This document shows, piece by piece, positions 38,501 to 48,000 of a stretch of 64,000 nucleotides of DNA (within the stretch, counting starts at the first letter, position 1; each line of letters starts with the position of its first letter). The translations under genes and the position numbers were made by a program. Location: assembly GCA_028015205.1 (NCBI GenBank), contig CM051521.1, positions 119,792,614 through 119,856,613 on the forward strand, given 5' to 3'. The notes under the pieces are model-generated. The model made no database searches. It was not told the origin of the DNA and saw only the letters and a list, made by a program, of their open reading frames with translations. Origin of the DNA: Mytilisepta virgata (taxonomy: Eukaryota > Mollusca > Bivalvia > Mytilida > Mytilidae).

Positions 38501-41500
38501 TGGGACTGCCTCAGTGTTATAACCATATACAATTTTTTGGTTTTTCCTTTTGCAATTAGCAAAGGACTCATCGTTCCACCAGCCGCGCTTACACATGCCA
38601 TTATTGTAACATGCTGTCTGTTTGCTGTTGTTTTTCCTGGAACCGGCCTCGAACCTTTTTCTGCAATCACCTTAATTGGCTCATGTTCAAACGGTTTTCC
38701 CGTTTCATTGCAATTCCAAATAGCAGTAGGCTTATCTAACAAATTTTCCCTAGTCATAATAGAAGCCAGATCTGTAAAGTAATTTTTGACTATTACGGGA
38801 TTCATCATCCTACATCTCAAACTGGTAAGTTTTTCCGGCTTACAGATTGTTAAATCAGAGTGTCACAACTTCATTTGTTGCCAAAATTCTTTTCCTGGTA
38901 TGGAATTTTTAAACTGTGTTTTAATTTTTAATCTTTTGCATAGGGTGCCAACTCTAGTTAAAAGTTGTTTTCTCGTGATTCCCACGCCTAGCTTTGCGGA
39001 ATGCTTTAGAGACTTGACTATTTTGTTTTCCAAATAAACCGGCAACGAGGGTTTTCTGCCTTTCCCTATCCTTGTAATCTCCCTTTTCCCACTAACTCTA
39101 TCTCCTATAGTTGATTTTGGTACGTTGTAATGAATGGCGGCTTTCCTAATTGACATCTCCCCATTTCCAACCTTTTTTACAGCACAGGAAGTGTCAATCA
39201 AGAAAGACTTTTTACATGCTGCGTCGGATACTCGGAACGCTACAAAGATTCGTTTTAAAAGATCAAAATTCCAGATATATGTATTGGAGGACACCTGAAA
39301 TTGGTACAAGAACTTATAGGCGACTGGTATCACTAAGCGAATAGAACACTTATATATACCAGTTTACGGCAAATTTTAGTTAAATGTTTTCCCTCTAAAT
39401 ACTATTAGTTTTGGTATCAATACCCATAGGCTAGAATGAAATGCTTTTAATATACATGTAATTAAAATTTGTCTTATGGGCCCGAGTATCCGAATACACT
39501 ATGTGTTTTACTGAGGTTTGGATGGGGCTTCAATGTTCAATATCCCAAAATTTGTTACTATTCATAATTAATGTAAAATATGTCCATAAACTTTTTTAAT
39601 TGTTAATGTTGATTAACCGATCAATGGCTTAATAAAAGCTTGTATATATGCACTAAAATTCATCAATTTATTATCAGAATTTATCCAATTATTACATAAT
39701 ATTAATCCCATGAACTTTTTACAACTTTGTCTCCTATCAAACTTAGATGTTCACAAATTTCTCTGTCAAATTTTTCATAGATGGTAATAAATGTCTTTGA
39801 TACGAAGACAATACTTTGATCAAAATCATTATTTTCCGAACAACTTAATTCCAAAAATAATTTTGCTGCAATGTCATTTGCATTTATCAATTTTTCAAAG
39901 AGGTACACAAGCGGATGAAGGCTCTCAATTTCAAAGAGTATATCTTCATTGGCAAGTTTCTTTAATTTTCCACAAGCAATAATCTTGATCATATTTGATT
40001 TTTTTCCTACTTCCCTGTTCTGATATTCCTTTATTAATGACATTTTCTGCAAATAACAAAGAACTTCAAAATATAGTACCTGACGTATGTGTTTTGAACC
40101 GTTTTTGCAAAAGGCAACTGAATCAGCTTATTGTTAAAGACTTCATGGTGATTTCAAGATGAAGAACTACAGTCAAAGCTTCGTTCCATGTTTGTTATCA
40201 TTGATTTATTGGGATGTTGTCTCATGTACATCAGTACTTTTATTTTTCATTGACGAAACCAAGGCCTAAAAAAAAATATAGTTGTGTTTAGGGTAACCTG
40301 ACCCTACCTAATTTTTAGTGCCTACCCTAAATTTTTTATAACCTTTCTTCAACAAGCACTGATAAAGTCAAGGTGACTCCAGTATACAACCTAACTAAAA
40401 AAATTAATGTAAAAAAAAAAATTTCCCTACCTACCCTACCTAACTTTTTTCAGTGTGTCACCCTAAACACATGTATTTTTTTATTTGGCCCAATGTGTGA
40501 AAATGGGTTTAGACAGATTCTATTTTTTCTTGAGCTATGCTTGTATAAGCAAAAAAAATATACGCAGTATCATATATTGTAACATCATTATATTGTTCCA
40601 ACTTTTACCCTAAATTTTATATAATTTTTTCTTCAACAAGCACTGTTAAAGTCAAGGTGACTCCAGTATACAACCTAACTAAAAAAATTAATGTAAAAAA
40701 AAAAATTTCCCTACCTACCCTACCTAACTTTTTTCAGTGTGTCACCCTAAACACATGTATTTTTTTATTTGGCCCAATGTGTGAAAATGGGTTTAGACAT
40801 ATTCTATTTTTTCTTGAGCTATGCTTGTATAAGCAAAAAAAATATATGCAGTATCATATATTGTAACATCATTATATTGTTCCAACTTTTCAGTTTAACG
40901 ATAAATAGATTTTTAAAATCAATATTATTCCGATCAAAAGCCCTGTACCACACGGTACTTGTGTTTACTTTATGTCATATTGACTTGTAATGATTATATG
41001 ATGTTTTGTACGGGTTGCTTTTTTGAATATGCATGTTTATGGGAATTCAATGTCCGCATTTAAAAGACCGCAATTTTATCCGGTCTTCAAATTGCGGACA
41101 GCCATACTTTTTATATTTTCATAACAAAACAAAATGTATTTCTTTAATAACATATAAAAAATAGTATAAGAGGTGTTTTTGCATATATTGGTGTTTTAGT
41201 GCATATTTCAAACATATACGTACCCTAGAATACTTGTCTCAAACTATTGGGTATTGTTTTGAAAATTCCCGGTCTTTACACTTCAAGGGTGCAAAAGGTC
41301 ATAAACAGGAAGTGACACGTGATTTAGTTTCAATTATTTATTTATATTTGTTCGAACTTAGTCAAATGCAAATAACTATTATAACACATTTTATATTTAT
41401 TTTCAATACTCACCTTGCAAATTTCAAGTACAACTTTATTTTACATAAAAATAGACGTAAAATACCAAAAAAACCGAAATGTCCGCAATTGCAAGCTGTC

Positions 41501-41903
41501 CGCAAATGGAAGGATCTCCCCTATATAGTAATTTTTTTTTCTGAGACAAGAGCCTGTGCTTTTATCACGTTTTGGAAATAATTCCCAAACGAGACTGAAA
41601 CATCAGAAGAATACATCCTTAATACAATACTGAAAATATTTTTTTGCATTTCTTATGTATTTTCTAATTGTTTCAGTGAGATAAGTTTGCATATATCATT
41701 ATATGTGCATGTGTTATCAGTCACTGCAACAGGAAGGAAAATTCCTGAAAGGAAAATTGTGATAAAAAACTCTGTTGAACAGCAGAACAAATACCTCCAT
41801 CAGACATAAATCGTGCAATTGTTATTGCATGACAATTCTTCAAGGCTCGTGAATTTCTGGAATTCAGCAACACTCTCCTTAGTCCATTCCGTACGACCTC
41901 CAT
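23566..41903 (-). CDS. ECHS1: Enoyl-CoA hydratase, mitochondrial (short-chain), 294 aa, 8 exons
   Basis: Hydrates trans-2-enoyl-CoA in mitochondrial beta-oxidation and valine breakdown. Exons in transcript order: 41903-41795, 34716-34528, 32709-32582, 32283-32184, 29320-29216, 27753-27634, 24462-24395, 23631-23566. They sum to 885 nt with every phase consistent. The Arg-rich, Asp/Glu-poor N-terminus ([20 protein letters not shown]) fits a mitochondrial targeting peptide. Crotonase motifs are present: [21 protein letters not shown] (oxyanion-hole region), [16 protein letters not shown] and [13 protein letters not shown]. Catalytic Glu148 and Glu168 are 20 residues apart, as in the mammalian enzyme. 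The C-terminus ([18 protein letters not shown]) matches the family. Intron 5 uses a GC donor (G|GCAAGT at 29215). Introns are rich in repeats; intron 1 (7.1 kb) carries a nest of transposons. Confidence 0.96.
23890..24305. repeat. Minisatellite, unit about 41 bp (ECHS1 intron 7)
   Basis: About ten imperfect units contain tataatacatgtatta and ggcttacttcactta, separated by about 41 bp with small length changes. Three overlapping frames stay open by chance because of the repeat; none is a gene. Confidence 0.85.
24635..24713. repeat. Short tandem repeat of gtcatatt(a/g)ataaattacagta
   Basis: Three full copies and one partial copy of a 22-25-bp unit in ECHS1 intron 6, about 180 bp 5' of exon 7 on the transcript strand. 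Confidence 0.8.
25303..25710. repeat. Minisatellite, unit about 43 bp (ECHS1 intron 6)
   Basis: Nine to ten units built on catcttcatatacgacaa…ttg…caacttgggaaag. The period is about 43 bp, with 1-4-bp length differences. Several frames remain open across it (for example 25185-25613) only because the unit lacks stops. Confidence 0.9.
26020..26415. repeat. Dispersed repeat with internal duplication
   Basis: Begins gtcccccgcctcaatgtgg and ends aggggacattaaaatgctg. It includes a twice-repeated block (tatcatagttgt(g/a)atttagt, ttcagtgctgtaccattatt) about 180 bp apart. It looks like a degenerate dispersed element; the family is not recognised. Confidence 0.5.
26650..27425. repeat. Degenerate tandem repeats, unit about 150-180 bp, 4-5 copies
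   Basis: The blocks ccaattggct, gatttttaaatgaat, cccatagggtcctatgt and ggccatcttggttga recur in the same order across ECHS1 intron 6. Copies are diverged. The small frames here are not genes. Confidence 0.75.
28138..28274. repeat. 137-bp inverted-repeat element (MITE-like)
   Basis: The ends caatattagtgtacta and tagtacactaatattg are perfect complements over 16 bp, and further complementarity extends inward (gaaaatatgtgta with acaagtattttc). It lies in ECHS1 intron 5. No clear target duplication. Confidence 0.7.
29450..30440. repeat. Degenerate tandem repeats, unit about 120-140 bp, about 7 copies
   Basis: The blocks aattcacaattttt, ccatttataaaggggcata, aagcattgtgtat and ggcaaactcaa recur in constant order through ECHS1 intron 4, with substantial divergence. 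Confidence 0.75.
30923..31754. mobile_element. 832-bp non-autonomous TIR element with TA flanks (Tc1/mariner-type size and TSD)
   Basis: The ends are ctttggattcattattattc and, inverted, ctgtggattcatttattttc. Further inverted similarity follows (taccaattttcgtgg against taccaatttttgtgg). A TA dinucleotide flanks each end. There is no coding capacity. It lies in ECHS1 intron 4. Confidence 0.7.
32074..32133. repeat. Perfect 25-bp palindrome arms with a 10-bp loop
   Basis: gctttgttgtgaggtatact followed by gcata is mirrored exactly by tatgc, then agtatacctcacaacaaagc, around tgtaatataa. It sits in ECHS1 intron 4, 50 nt downstream of the exon 4 donor, and could fold as an RNA hairpin beside the splice site. 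Confidence 0.9.
32885..33700. repeat. Degenerate dispersed repeat (ECHS1 intron 2)
   Basis: Contains cccctttaac, cttggaaactttaaaagata and aattcatcaagatgaat, which recur in similar order at 60390-60520 and 60800-60960. It is non-coding; the family is unknown to me. Confidence 0.5.
34133..36510. mobile_element. 2.38-kb element with long (about 225-bp) inverted arms (ECHS1 intron 1)
   Basis: The left arm (34131-34354) and right arm (36286-36512) are inverted copies with scattered changes. They share ctctagtttcc at the tips, gcagttcattgtagtagtga, gcgctgttgattggcaagta and tcattgtgttgataaatt. TA flanks both ends. The interior holds a SINE (35532-35800) and no intact gene. A second copy of the arm lies at 36694-36953 and continues at 41522. 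It looks like a long-TIR foldback or non-autonomous element. Confidence 0.75.
35532..35800 (-). mobile_element. tRNA-headed SINE, full length, minus strand
   Basis: On the minus strand it has a tRNA-like head with an A box (tggccgagtggtct) and a B box (gagttcgaatctc). A conserved body follows (ccgggtactccggcttcctc, gccgcgaaatagcca), and a short caaacaaa tail. Direct repeats ccgaagtta flank it (35523-35531, 35801-35809). It is probably a broadly distributed bivalve tRNA-SINE; I cannot name the family with certainty. It is not a functional tRNA gene. Confidence 0.85.
36694..36953 (+). mobile_element. Second, truncated copy of the long-inverted-arm element, split by the pogo-like transposon
   Basis: Matches the arm of the element at 34133-36510 from gcagttcattgtagtagtga through ccaaaagttttgagcgagac to tctcttggcata. 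It resumes after the 4.57-kb insertion at 41522-41558 (ctgagacaagagcctgtg), in the same order as X1 positions 36287 to 36190 read on the minus strand. The outer arm tip is missing. Confidence 0.75.
36966..37215. repeat. Left cluster of GCGGACA motifs in the pogo-like element
   Basis: Four copies of tgcggaca(g/c) lie within 250 bp of the left tip, all in the same orientation. The matching cluster at the other end (41049-41510) has most copies inverted. Repeated subterminal motifs of this kind are typical transposase-binding sites; that function is inferred. Confidence 0.7.
37388..39333 (-). pseudogene. Degenerate pogo-like DDE transposase
   Basis: N-terminal Psq/CENP-B-type helix-turn-helix ([20 protein letters not shown], 39333-38866), then a DDE domain ([29 protein letters not shown]) and a Ser/Thr/Pro-rich tail with a basic end. 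Three faults are visible. An in-frame TGA at 38863-38865 lies where CGA would be expected, consistent with CpG decay. A one-base frameshift sits at the T6 run 38533-38538. The first catalytic Asp is replaced by Asn ([10 protein letters not shown]; codon 38707-38709). The piece upstream of the HTH may include intron sequence. Not functional as read. Confidence 0.9.
39702..40048 (-). CDS. Unidentified exon (about 113-116 aa) inside the pogo-like element
   Basis: An open frame to TAA at 39702, preceded by a good acceptor on the minus strand (ttatttgcag|AAAATG). It is therefore likely a 3' terminal exon rather than a chance frame. Composition looks like a soluble helical protein ([32 protein letters not shown]). 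I recognise no family. It lies upstream of the transposase on the same strand and may be captured host sequence, or an exon of the element. The upstream exon is not located. Confidence 0.4.
40321..40888. repeat. 284-bp tandem duplication within the pogo-like element
   Basis: Two nearly identical copies (from about 40321 and 40605) share aacaagcactg, gtcaaggtgactccagtata and cctacctaccctacctaact. Identical short frames in both copies are by-products. A related ccctacct-type motif occurs at 40290-40330. Confidence 0.93.
41049..41510. repeat. Right cluster of GCGGACA/TGTCCGC motifs in the pogo-like element
   Basis: Four copies: tgtccgca near 41051, gcggacag near 41094, tgtccgca near 41480 and tgtccgca near 41497. 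They mirror the left cluster. Confidence 0.7.
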
Positions 41904-42070
41904 GTTGACGACCTTGACATTGATGTAAACAGGAAGTGCTTCTGATCATGATGTACAATGGGGGTGTGTTATTCTTTTAATCAAACAAAGCCCACTCAAT
42001 ATTGTTCTGAACATTATTTATAAGGTATTTTCTTAAATATTGTCAGTCTTGAAATGAAAGGCTGAGGATA
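41904..42070. promoter_or_regulatory. Shared divergent promoter of ECHS1 (minus) and WDR45B (plus)
   Basis: Only 167 bp separate the two start codons. The region contains an ETS/GABP-like caggaagtg (41930-41938). It also has, on the ECHS1 strand, a TCAAGGTCG sequence (41917-41909) one base from the ERR half-site TCAAGGTCA. Both factor classes commonly drive mitochondrial metabolism genes. No TATA box is evident. Site function is inferred. Confidence 0.55.
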
Positions 42071-45000
42071 ATGAATTTGGAGCACGAAAACCACTATGGA
42101 AATGGGTTGTTATATGCTGGTTGGAACCAAGACCAAGGTTTGTTCATAAACTGACGAACTATATCATACAAAACACGTATATTTATTTTTTTTTTTTACA
42201 TTTCCAAGATACAGTTGTCAAGTTGAGACACATTACGAACCATATGTATTGCTACAATAATACATAGGTCCTGACCTATCAGCCTGTGTGTGTGACAAAT
42301 TGATTTCTGAGGGAAAAACTACAGAGATGATCACAATTTTGTACATTTCAAAGGGTACTTATAAAGTGAGAAATGGAATCGAAATGAAATGGAATATAGC
42401 GAAACGAAATATAATGAAAAGGGGTCTTTTATAGTCTGATCAAAGGTTCAGCCGCATGTAAATTAATTCTCCATTAAAGCAGAGCAGATTTTGTCAGTTT
42501 CTGCGGCCAAAAGTCAATGAGTCCATGTGGATTTATAAAAGACCTAATTTACCCTTTTGCGCCCAATTTCCTGCATTGGGGTCCAGAGTCTGTAAAATGA
42601 TTGAATTTGACATGTATATTCAATAGTTCGGTTACTTTGAAATAATATATACTGTAGACCTTAGAATTTTGGTACTGTCAGTCCTCATGGAGAACTACAA
42701 TCATTATGCAGTCTTTATTAAACAATAACTTAATTTGCAAACATAAAGCGTCCATAATTTAATGATTTTTAATAGAACACAACACATATTGATTAATATC
42801 ACTAATGTCTGAATGTTACAACAGAGGCCGGAAAATTTAAAAACCCCAAGCCAATACGCAATATGATCTGTATGTGGTAGGGTTCATTTTGAACAATTGC
42901 AAATGTCTAATTGAAGAGATAAAGCACTGGGAGTTTACATGAAAATCATAGTAAAAATTGGAGTTTGTAGTTGCAAAATTCAAAGTTCAAAAATCGAAAA
43001 AAAATGCCTTGAATAAAAAACAAAGTGATCATTAATTAAGAAAACATAGGGGTGTTTCCTTTCATCTTATATATTACGTTTAAACAATGATTTTTATCAA
43101 GAGCATCGCCAAAATTGCCATTTAGACGATCAAAACTATGTCAAACCACAGGCGTATATAAGGATATATGGGTGTTTTTTTAACAGAAACAACTGCCTGT
43201 GGCCAAACGATTCTCTTTTCAAGAATTATTTGGGTTAATGTATTATTTCGTTTCTTCATTTTTCATTTTATTTCGTTACGATTCCGTTTCTCACTTTATA
43301 AGTACCCCATTTCAAATAACAAATTGGTGTATCCGAACAGTCAGCATGGTTCAAACGTTTTGGAAACAAAATTGCACAAATTCAAAAACGTCACATTTGC
43401 TTGTGGTGTCGTCATTACTAAAAAAATCACAGAATTGCACTCAAATAAAGGGAAAATACTAGAGATATTTCGGCAGTGAAAAAGACAATAATGAATTATG
43501 ACCAGTTAAAACAAAAGGTAGAGTTAAACTTTTTACTTACATTTTAATGAAATATTTCAGATATTCACAAAAAATTGACTTGCAGACATACATTAGGTAG
43601 AGCTAAAAAAGAAGTCCCACTAAAGTCAGTCAAGGGTTTTTTGTTCTCATCAGTTTAAAAGGCTAAATGATGTCTCATATCCAGTATCCTTTCATTTAGA
43701 ATTTCAAGCTTACTCTGGCATAAATACAGCCTAGTTGTCAACTTGTTATGGCCAGGTAAAACCACTGTCATCACTGGGTGGCTATCATCTATCGTTTTGA
43801 AACTCGTCACAATTTTATCTTCTATTCTGAAACCCTGAACCAAATGAATTGAAACTCTAGGAAATACCTTTATAAAGTATGTTTTGTCTTAATCAGATAA
43901 TTATTATGATTGCTGTGAACAATTCTCTATTAGTGATAATTGTTTTAAAAAAACAATTTATAAACAATTCTTCAACTCTTCTTCTTTTAATTGAGTTTGC
44001 TATGAAGCATCTATGAAGGGACCTCTATAAAGTTTGCATAAAATTATGTTTGATTGGACAACTAAAATGGTTTACTTGAAAAATACACTGGATCTTATTT
44101 TGGGTTGGTCTGTCAGATTCCAAAAATCATCTCTGAAACCACTGAGGAAAAAAGTTCTGAAGTTTGGTTTGAAATGTCTACAGAAGGATGTTTATAAATT
44201 TTGCATATTTTGGCCCAGTTGTATAACCAACATGATAGCTTTAAGCAATTCCTTACTTGTGTTATGCCAAATTTAAAAATTCCTTCCCACTTAACTTACT
44301 TTGCCAATTGAATTAAAACTCTGTGAGTGTGTGAATTTTGCAGTTAAATAAATTACCTGGCAAGAATAGTTGGTTACCAGTCATATATTATTCCATTTAT
44401 TCTCCACTTGGCCAAATGAACTTTAACTTAATATGAGACATAATAGATAGACCTAGTTTAAACCCCAAGTAAATACAGTTTTATTAGTTTTAAGGGTTAT
44501 CGAAAAATGTAAACGATCAAAGGGTTTATTTCCCGAAATTTGTGATGGCAATGCGTGATGAAACTAATTTTTGGATGTCCAAGAATATTCCACTTTATTT
44601 GTCTGGTATTATAAATACGTGTATTTCATTTTTTAGGATGCTTTGCCTGTGGAATGGAAAATGGATTCAGGGTTTACAATGCAGACCCACTAAAAGAAAA
44701 GGAGAGACAAGGTATTCTACATATGCTCTTGTTTTAAAAGGGAATACATTTAAAAAACCTAAATTTTCTAACTGAAGGTTCTCTTTTGCAATAGCAAATC
44801 TGAGTCTTCTATGTTAAATAAAATACATTTATAATTTTTGCATTTCTTCTTCATCATACAACCTTGACCCAGCCAAAACTTTTTTGTCCTATGAGGTAGA
44901 CTCGTGATATTTGGTATGTAGGTTTATGTTGATGAGACAGTTTGCCTGGTATCACCATGATCAACATTTGTCTTTGACCTCAAGGTAAAAAAGTAGGCTT

Positions 45001-48000
45001 GAATGGACAATATTCTTCTCAGGGAAAACACTTTTTTATCTTTTGAGTTTGACTTGTGATATTTGGGATATAGATAATCTTGATGAGACTGTGTGTTGTA
45101 TATCATCATGATCAAAATTCGACCTTGACCTCAAGCTCAAATAATAGGCTTTTTTGGACAATATGCTTGACCAGGCCATAACCTCTTTGTCCTTTGAGTT
45201 GGACAGACAGTATTTGATATGTAGATGTATTTTTATAAACAATATTTTACCTTGACCTGTGACCTCAGGGTCAAATAATCAGATTTTTTGGACAATATGC
45301 TTGTCTGGGTCATAACCTTTTTGGTTGTTTGAGGTAGATTTATGGTATTTGGTATGTAGGTACCTGTATCATCATTACCAACATTTGACCTTGACCTTTG
45401 ACCTCAAAGATAATCAATCTTTGACATTAACCTGTTTATTCTTTAAGATAAATGTTTCATGATTAAATGGTTTGTCTTGTATCAATGTTGTCTTCATTTT
45501 ACCTTGACTCATGGTAAAAAAATAAGATTTTTTAAATATCCTTGTCCTGGCAATGACGTTTTTGTTTTTGAAGATAAACATATCATATTAAGAATGAAGC
45601 TGGAAATTATTCATATGTAAGAAGGTGAGACATATGTTTTAGTTCAACTAAAACTAGTTTAATTATATTTTATTTTGTACAACATTATTGTCAGTTCCCT
45701 TTTTTTGCCATTATTCTATATTCTTTATTTTCTGTTTTATAAACATAATCTAGACCCTGATGAATGTCTTAAAGATTCAAGCATGACTTATAGAAACTAA
45801 AGAATTACAAGATTTACTGGGAACTGCATTTGTGACTTCAGATTTTTTGTTATAGATTTTTCAGATGGTGGAATAAGACATGTAGAGATGCTGTTCAGAT
45901 GTAATTATCTAGCATTAGTTGGTGGAGGAAAGAATCCTAAATACCCCTGCACTAAAGGTCAGTAGTAATGTTTATATTTAACATGAATGGACATTAGAGA
46001 AATACAAATCCTTAGTGGGGCCTTGGTGGCCGAGTGGTCTAGGTAGTTCATCATAACTACTGATGATCACTAGTCTGTCAACACTGCGGTTGTGAGTTAG
46101 AATCTCACCTGTGGCGGGGTGTGTTCGACTCCCACCTTAATTGATAAGGGTTACCAATTTTCCTACCGAAGGTCCGTGGTTTTCTCCGGGTATTCCGGCT
46201 TCCTCCGCCAATAAAAACTGACTGCCGCGAAATAGCCAAATCTGCTGAAAACGACGTTAAACCCCAACTAAACAAACAAACAAATCCTTAGTTTTATATA
46301 TTTTAAATAAGTCAGATTATTGATAAGAAAAACCCCAAAAAATTGCATGTAATATGCACATTATTATTCTTATCTGTGATATTTTGAAAGTATCAGAATG
46401 TAAGATAGTTGAAGTTAATGTAGAATCTTTAAAGAATTTCTTGAATTTTTTTATGCCTCACCACGAATATGACTTGTAATATCGTAATATATCAATGATA
46501 TTTCACCACTACAGTCCTCTTGTATAGTACAACGCAGTTCAGCAATGCTTGGGTGGCTATGACCTACATTTCATGCTTCAATGACTTTGGTTAAGTTTTG
46601 TCTTTAGGTTTATTTCTTTGAAACTAAGCATAGTGTATCAATGAAACTTTATCAGTGGTTGTGTCTTGAGTAGTAATGAGCAGTCATACAATAATTGTGT
46701 AATTATGACCTACATTTTATACTTGAGCGACTCTGGTTAAGTTTTGCATTTAGGTTCATTTCTTTGGACTTAAGCATAGTGTATCAACAAAACTTCATCA
46801 GTGGATGTGCCTTGGATAGTACTGAGCATTCATACATGATGACCTACATTTTAGGCGGGCGTCCGTGTCTTACAGACACAATTTCTAGTTTTATGTGAGA
46901 TTGAGTATTTTTTATAGAACATATGTTTGCTGTATATTCCTCAACAAATATTCCATGACACCAATATTGAAACATAGAAAGATGATCTCCTGATTTCACG
47001 TTTTTGACATCTTCTGTAATATGGCTTAAGCAATTTTAACAGTGTGATATGTCCATTTAGCTTTGCTTGTTCTTTTCAAATAGTTATGGTTTGGGATGAC
47101 CTGAAAAAGAAACATGTGATTGAGTTAGAGTTTTCTTCAGATGTGAGAAGTGTTAGACTTAGGAGAGACAGGTAATAGTTTTCATGGCCAAAAATAAATA
47201 ATTGAAAATTTTTATCACAGAGTAACTTTGAATGAGTTAATATGTCTCACTTGTAATTTAAGTTTATAATGGTTCATTAAAAATTCAACGTTCTCTCGCT
47301 TTTGTGGATCATATTAAAATTGTATTTGACAGTGGTACTGGATAGGGTTAAAATAAGGTTACATTTAAATTACTGCAGGTTTGGTTTTTTAAGGTTTTTG
47401 GTAAAAGGTTAGGGTTAATATATTGAAAAAATGTGCCAATGAATAATTATATATGTACAGTGTTCTCTGAAAGTCGCAAATTCTTGTCATTCCAGAGTAG
47501 ACATTTCTTTGACCTGCAATCTCCAAGTAGGTTATATGAAAGCATGATGGGATAAAGAATCAGACAAAACAAGTTTATAATTTTTCCATGCACTTAATTA
47601 TTCCGAAAAAGGAAATCTACAAAAATATTGGATAACTATTTGAAATGTACATGATTGTATAAGAATGTACAAAAATAAATATAAATGTCATGTTTTTATT
47701 ATTACAGTGGTCATCTTGTCACATGTTGCATGATCATGCTTCATACTTATATGTACCTAAATATAAAATAAAAAGATATAGGGTATTCACCAATAAGACA
47801 ACATTTTATCAGAATACATGTAGTCCATAGATAACATTTAAACATCTTTACCTATTCCATATGTGAATTTTTTTCAGAATAGTTGTTGTACTAGATACAA
47901 TGATTAAAGTATATACATTTACACAGAACCCTCAACAGCTTCATGTTTTTGAGACATGTGCAAACCCAAGAGGTAAATTAATTTATCCATCTATATATTT

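Larger units (their letters stand above)
36954..41521 (-). mobile_element. 4,568-bp pogo-like (Tc1/mariner superfamily) transposon nested in an older repeat
   Basis: The ends are ggggaaatccatgcaattgc and, inverted, ggggagatccttccatttgc, each continuing into GGACAG, with a TA duplication (36952-36953, 41522-41523). The inserted-into repeat continues seamlessly on both sides, which proves the boundaries. Inside are a dead DDE transposase (minus strand), an unidentified exon, a 284-bp tandem duplication, and clusters of GCGGACA near both ends. Confidence 0.9.

Noticed and set aside
40373..40866. Two identical 69-aa proteins on the plus strand
   Set aside because: They are frames within a 284-bp duplicated non-coding segment, and low-complexity in composition.
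46027..46110. Functional tRNA gene
   Set aside because: The A and B boxes belong to a SINE head. The element has a long body, an aaac tail and target duplications, and the cloverleaf is not preserved.
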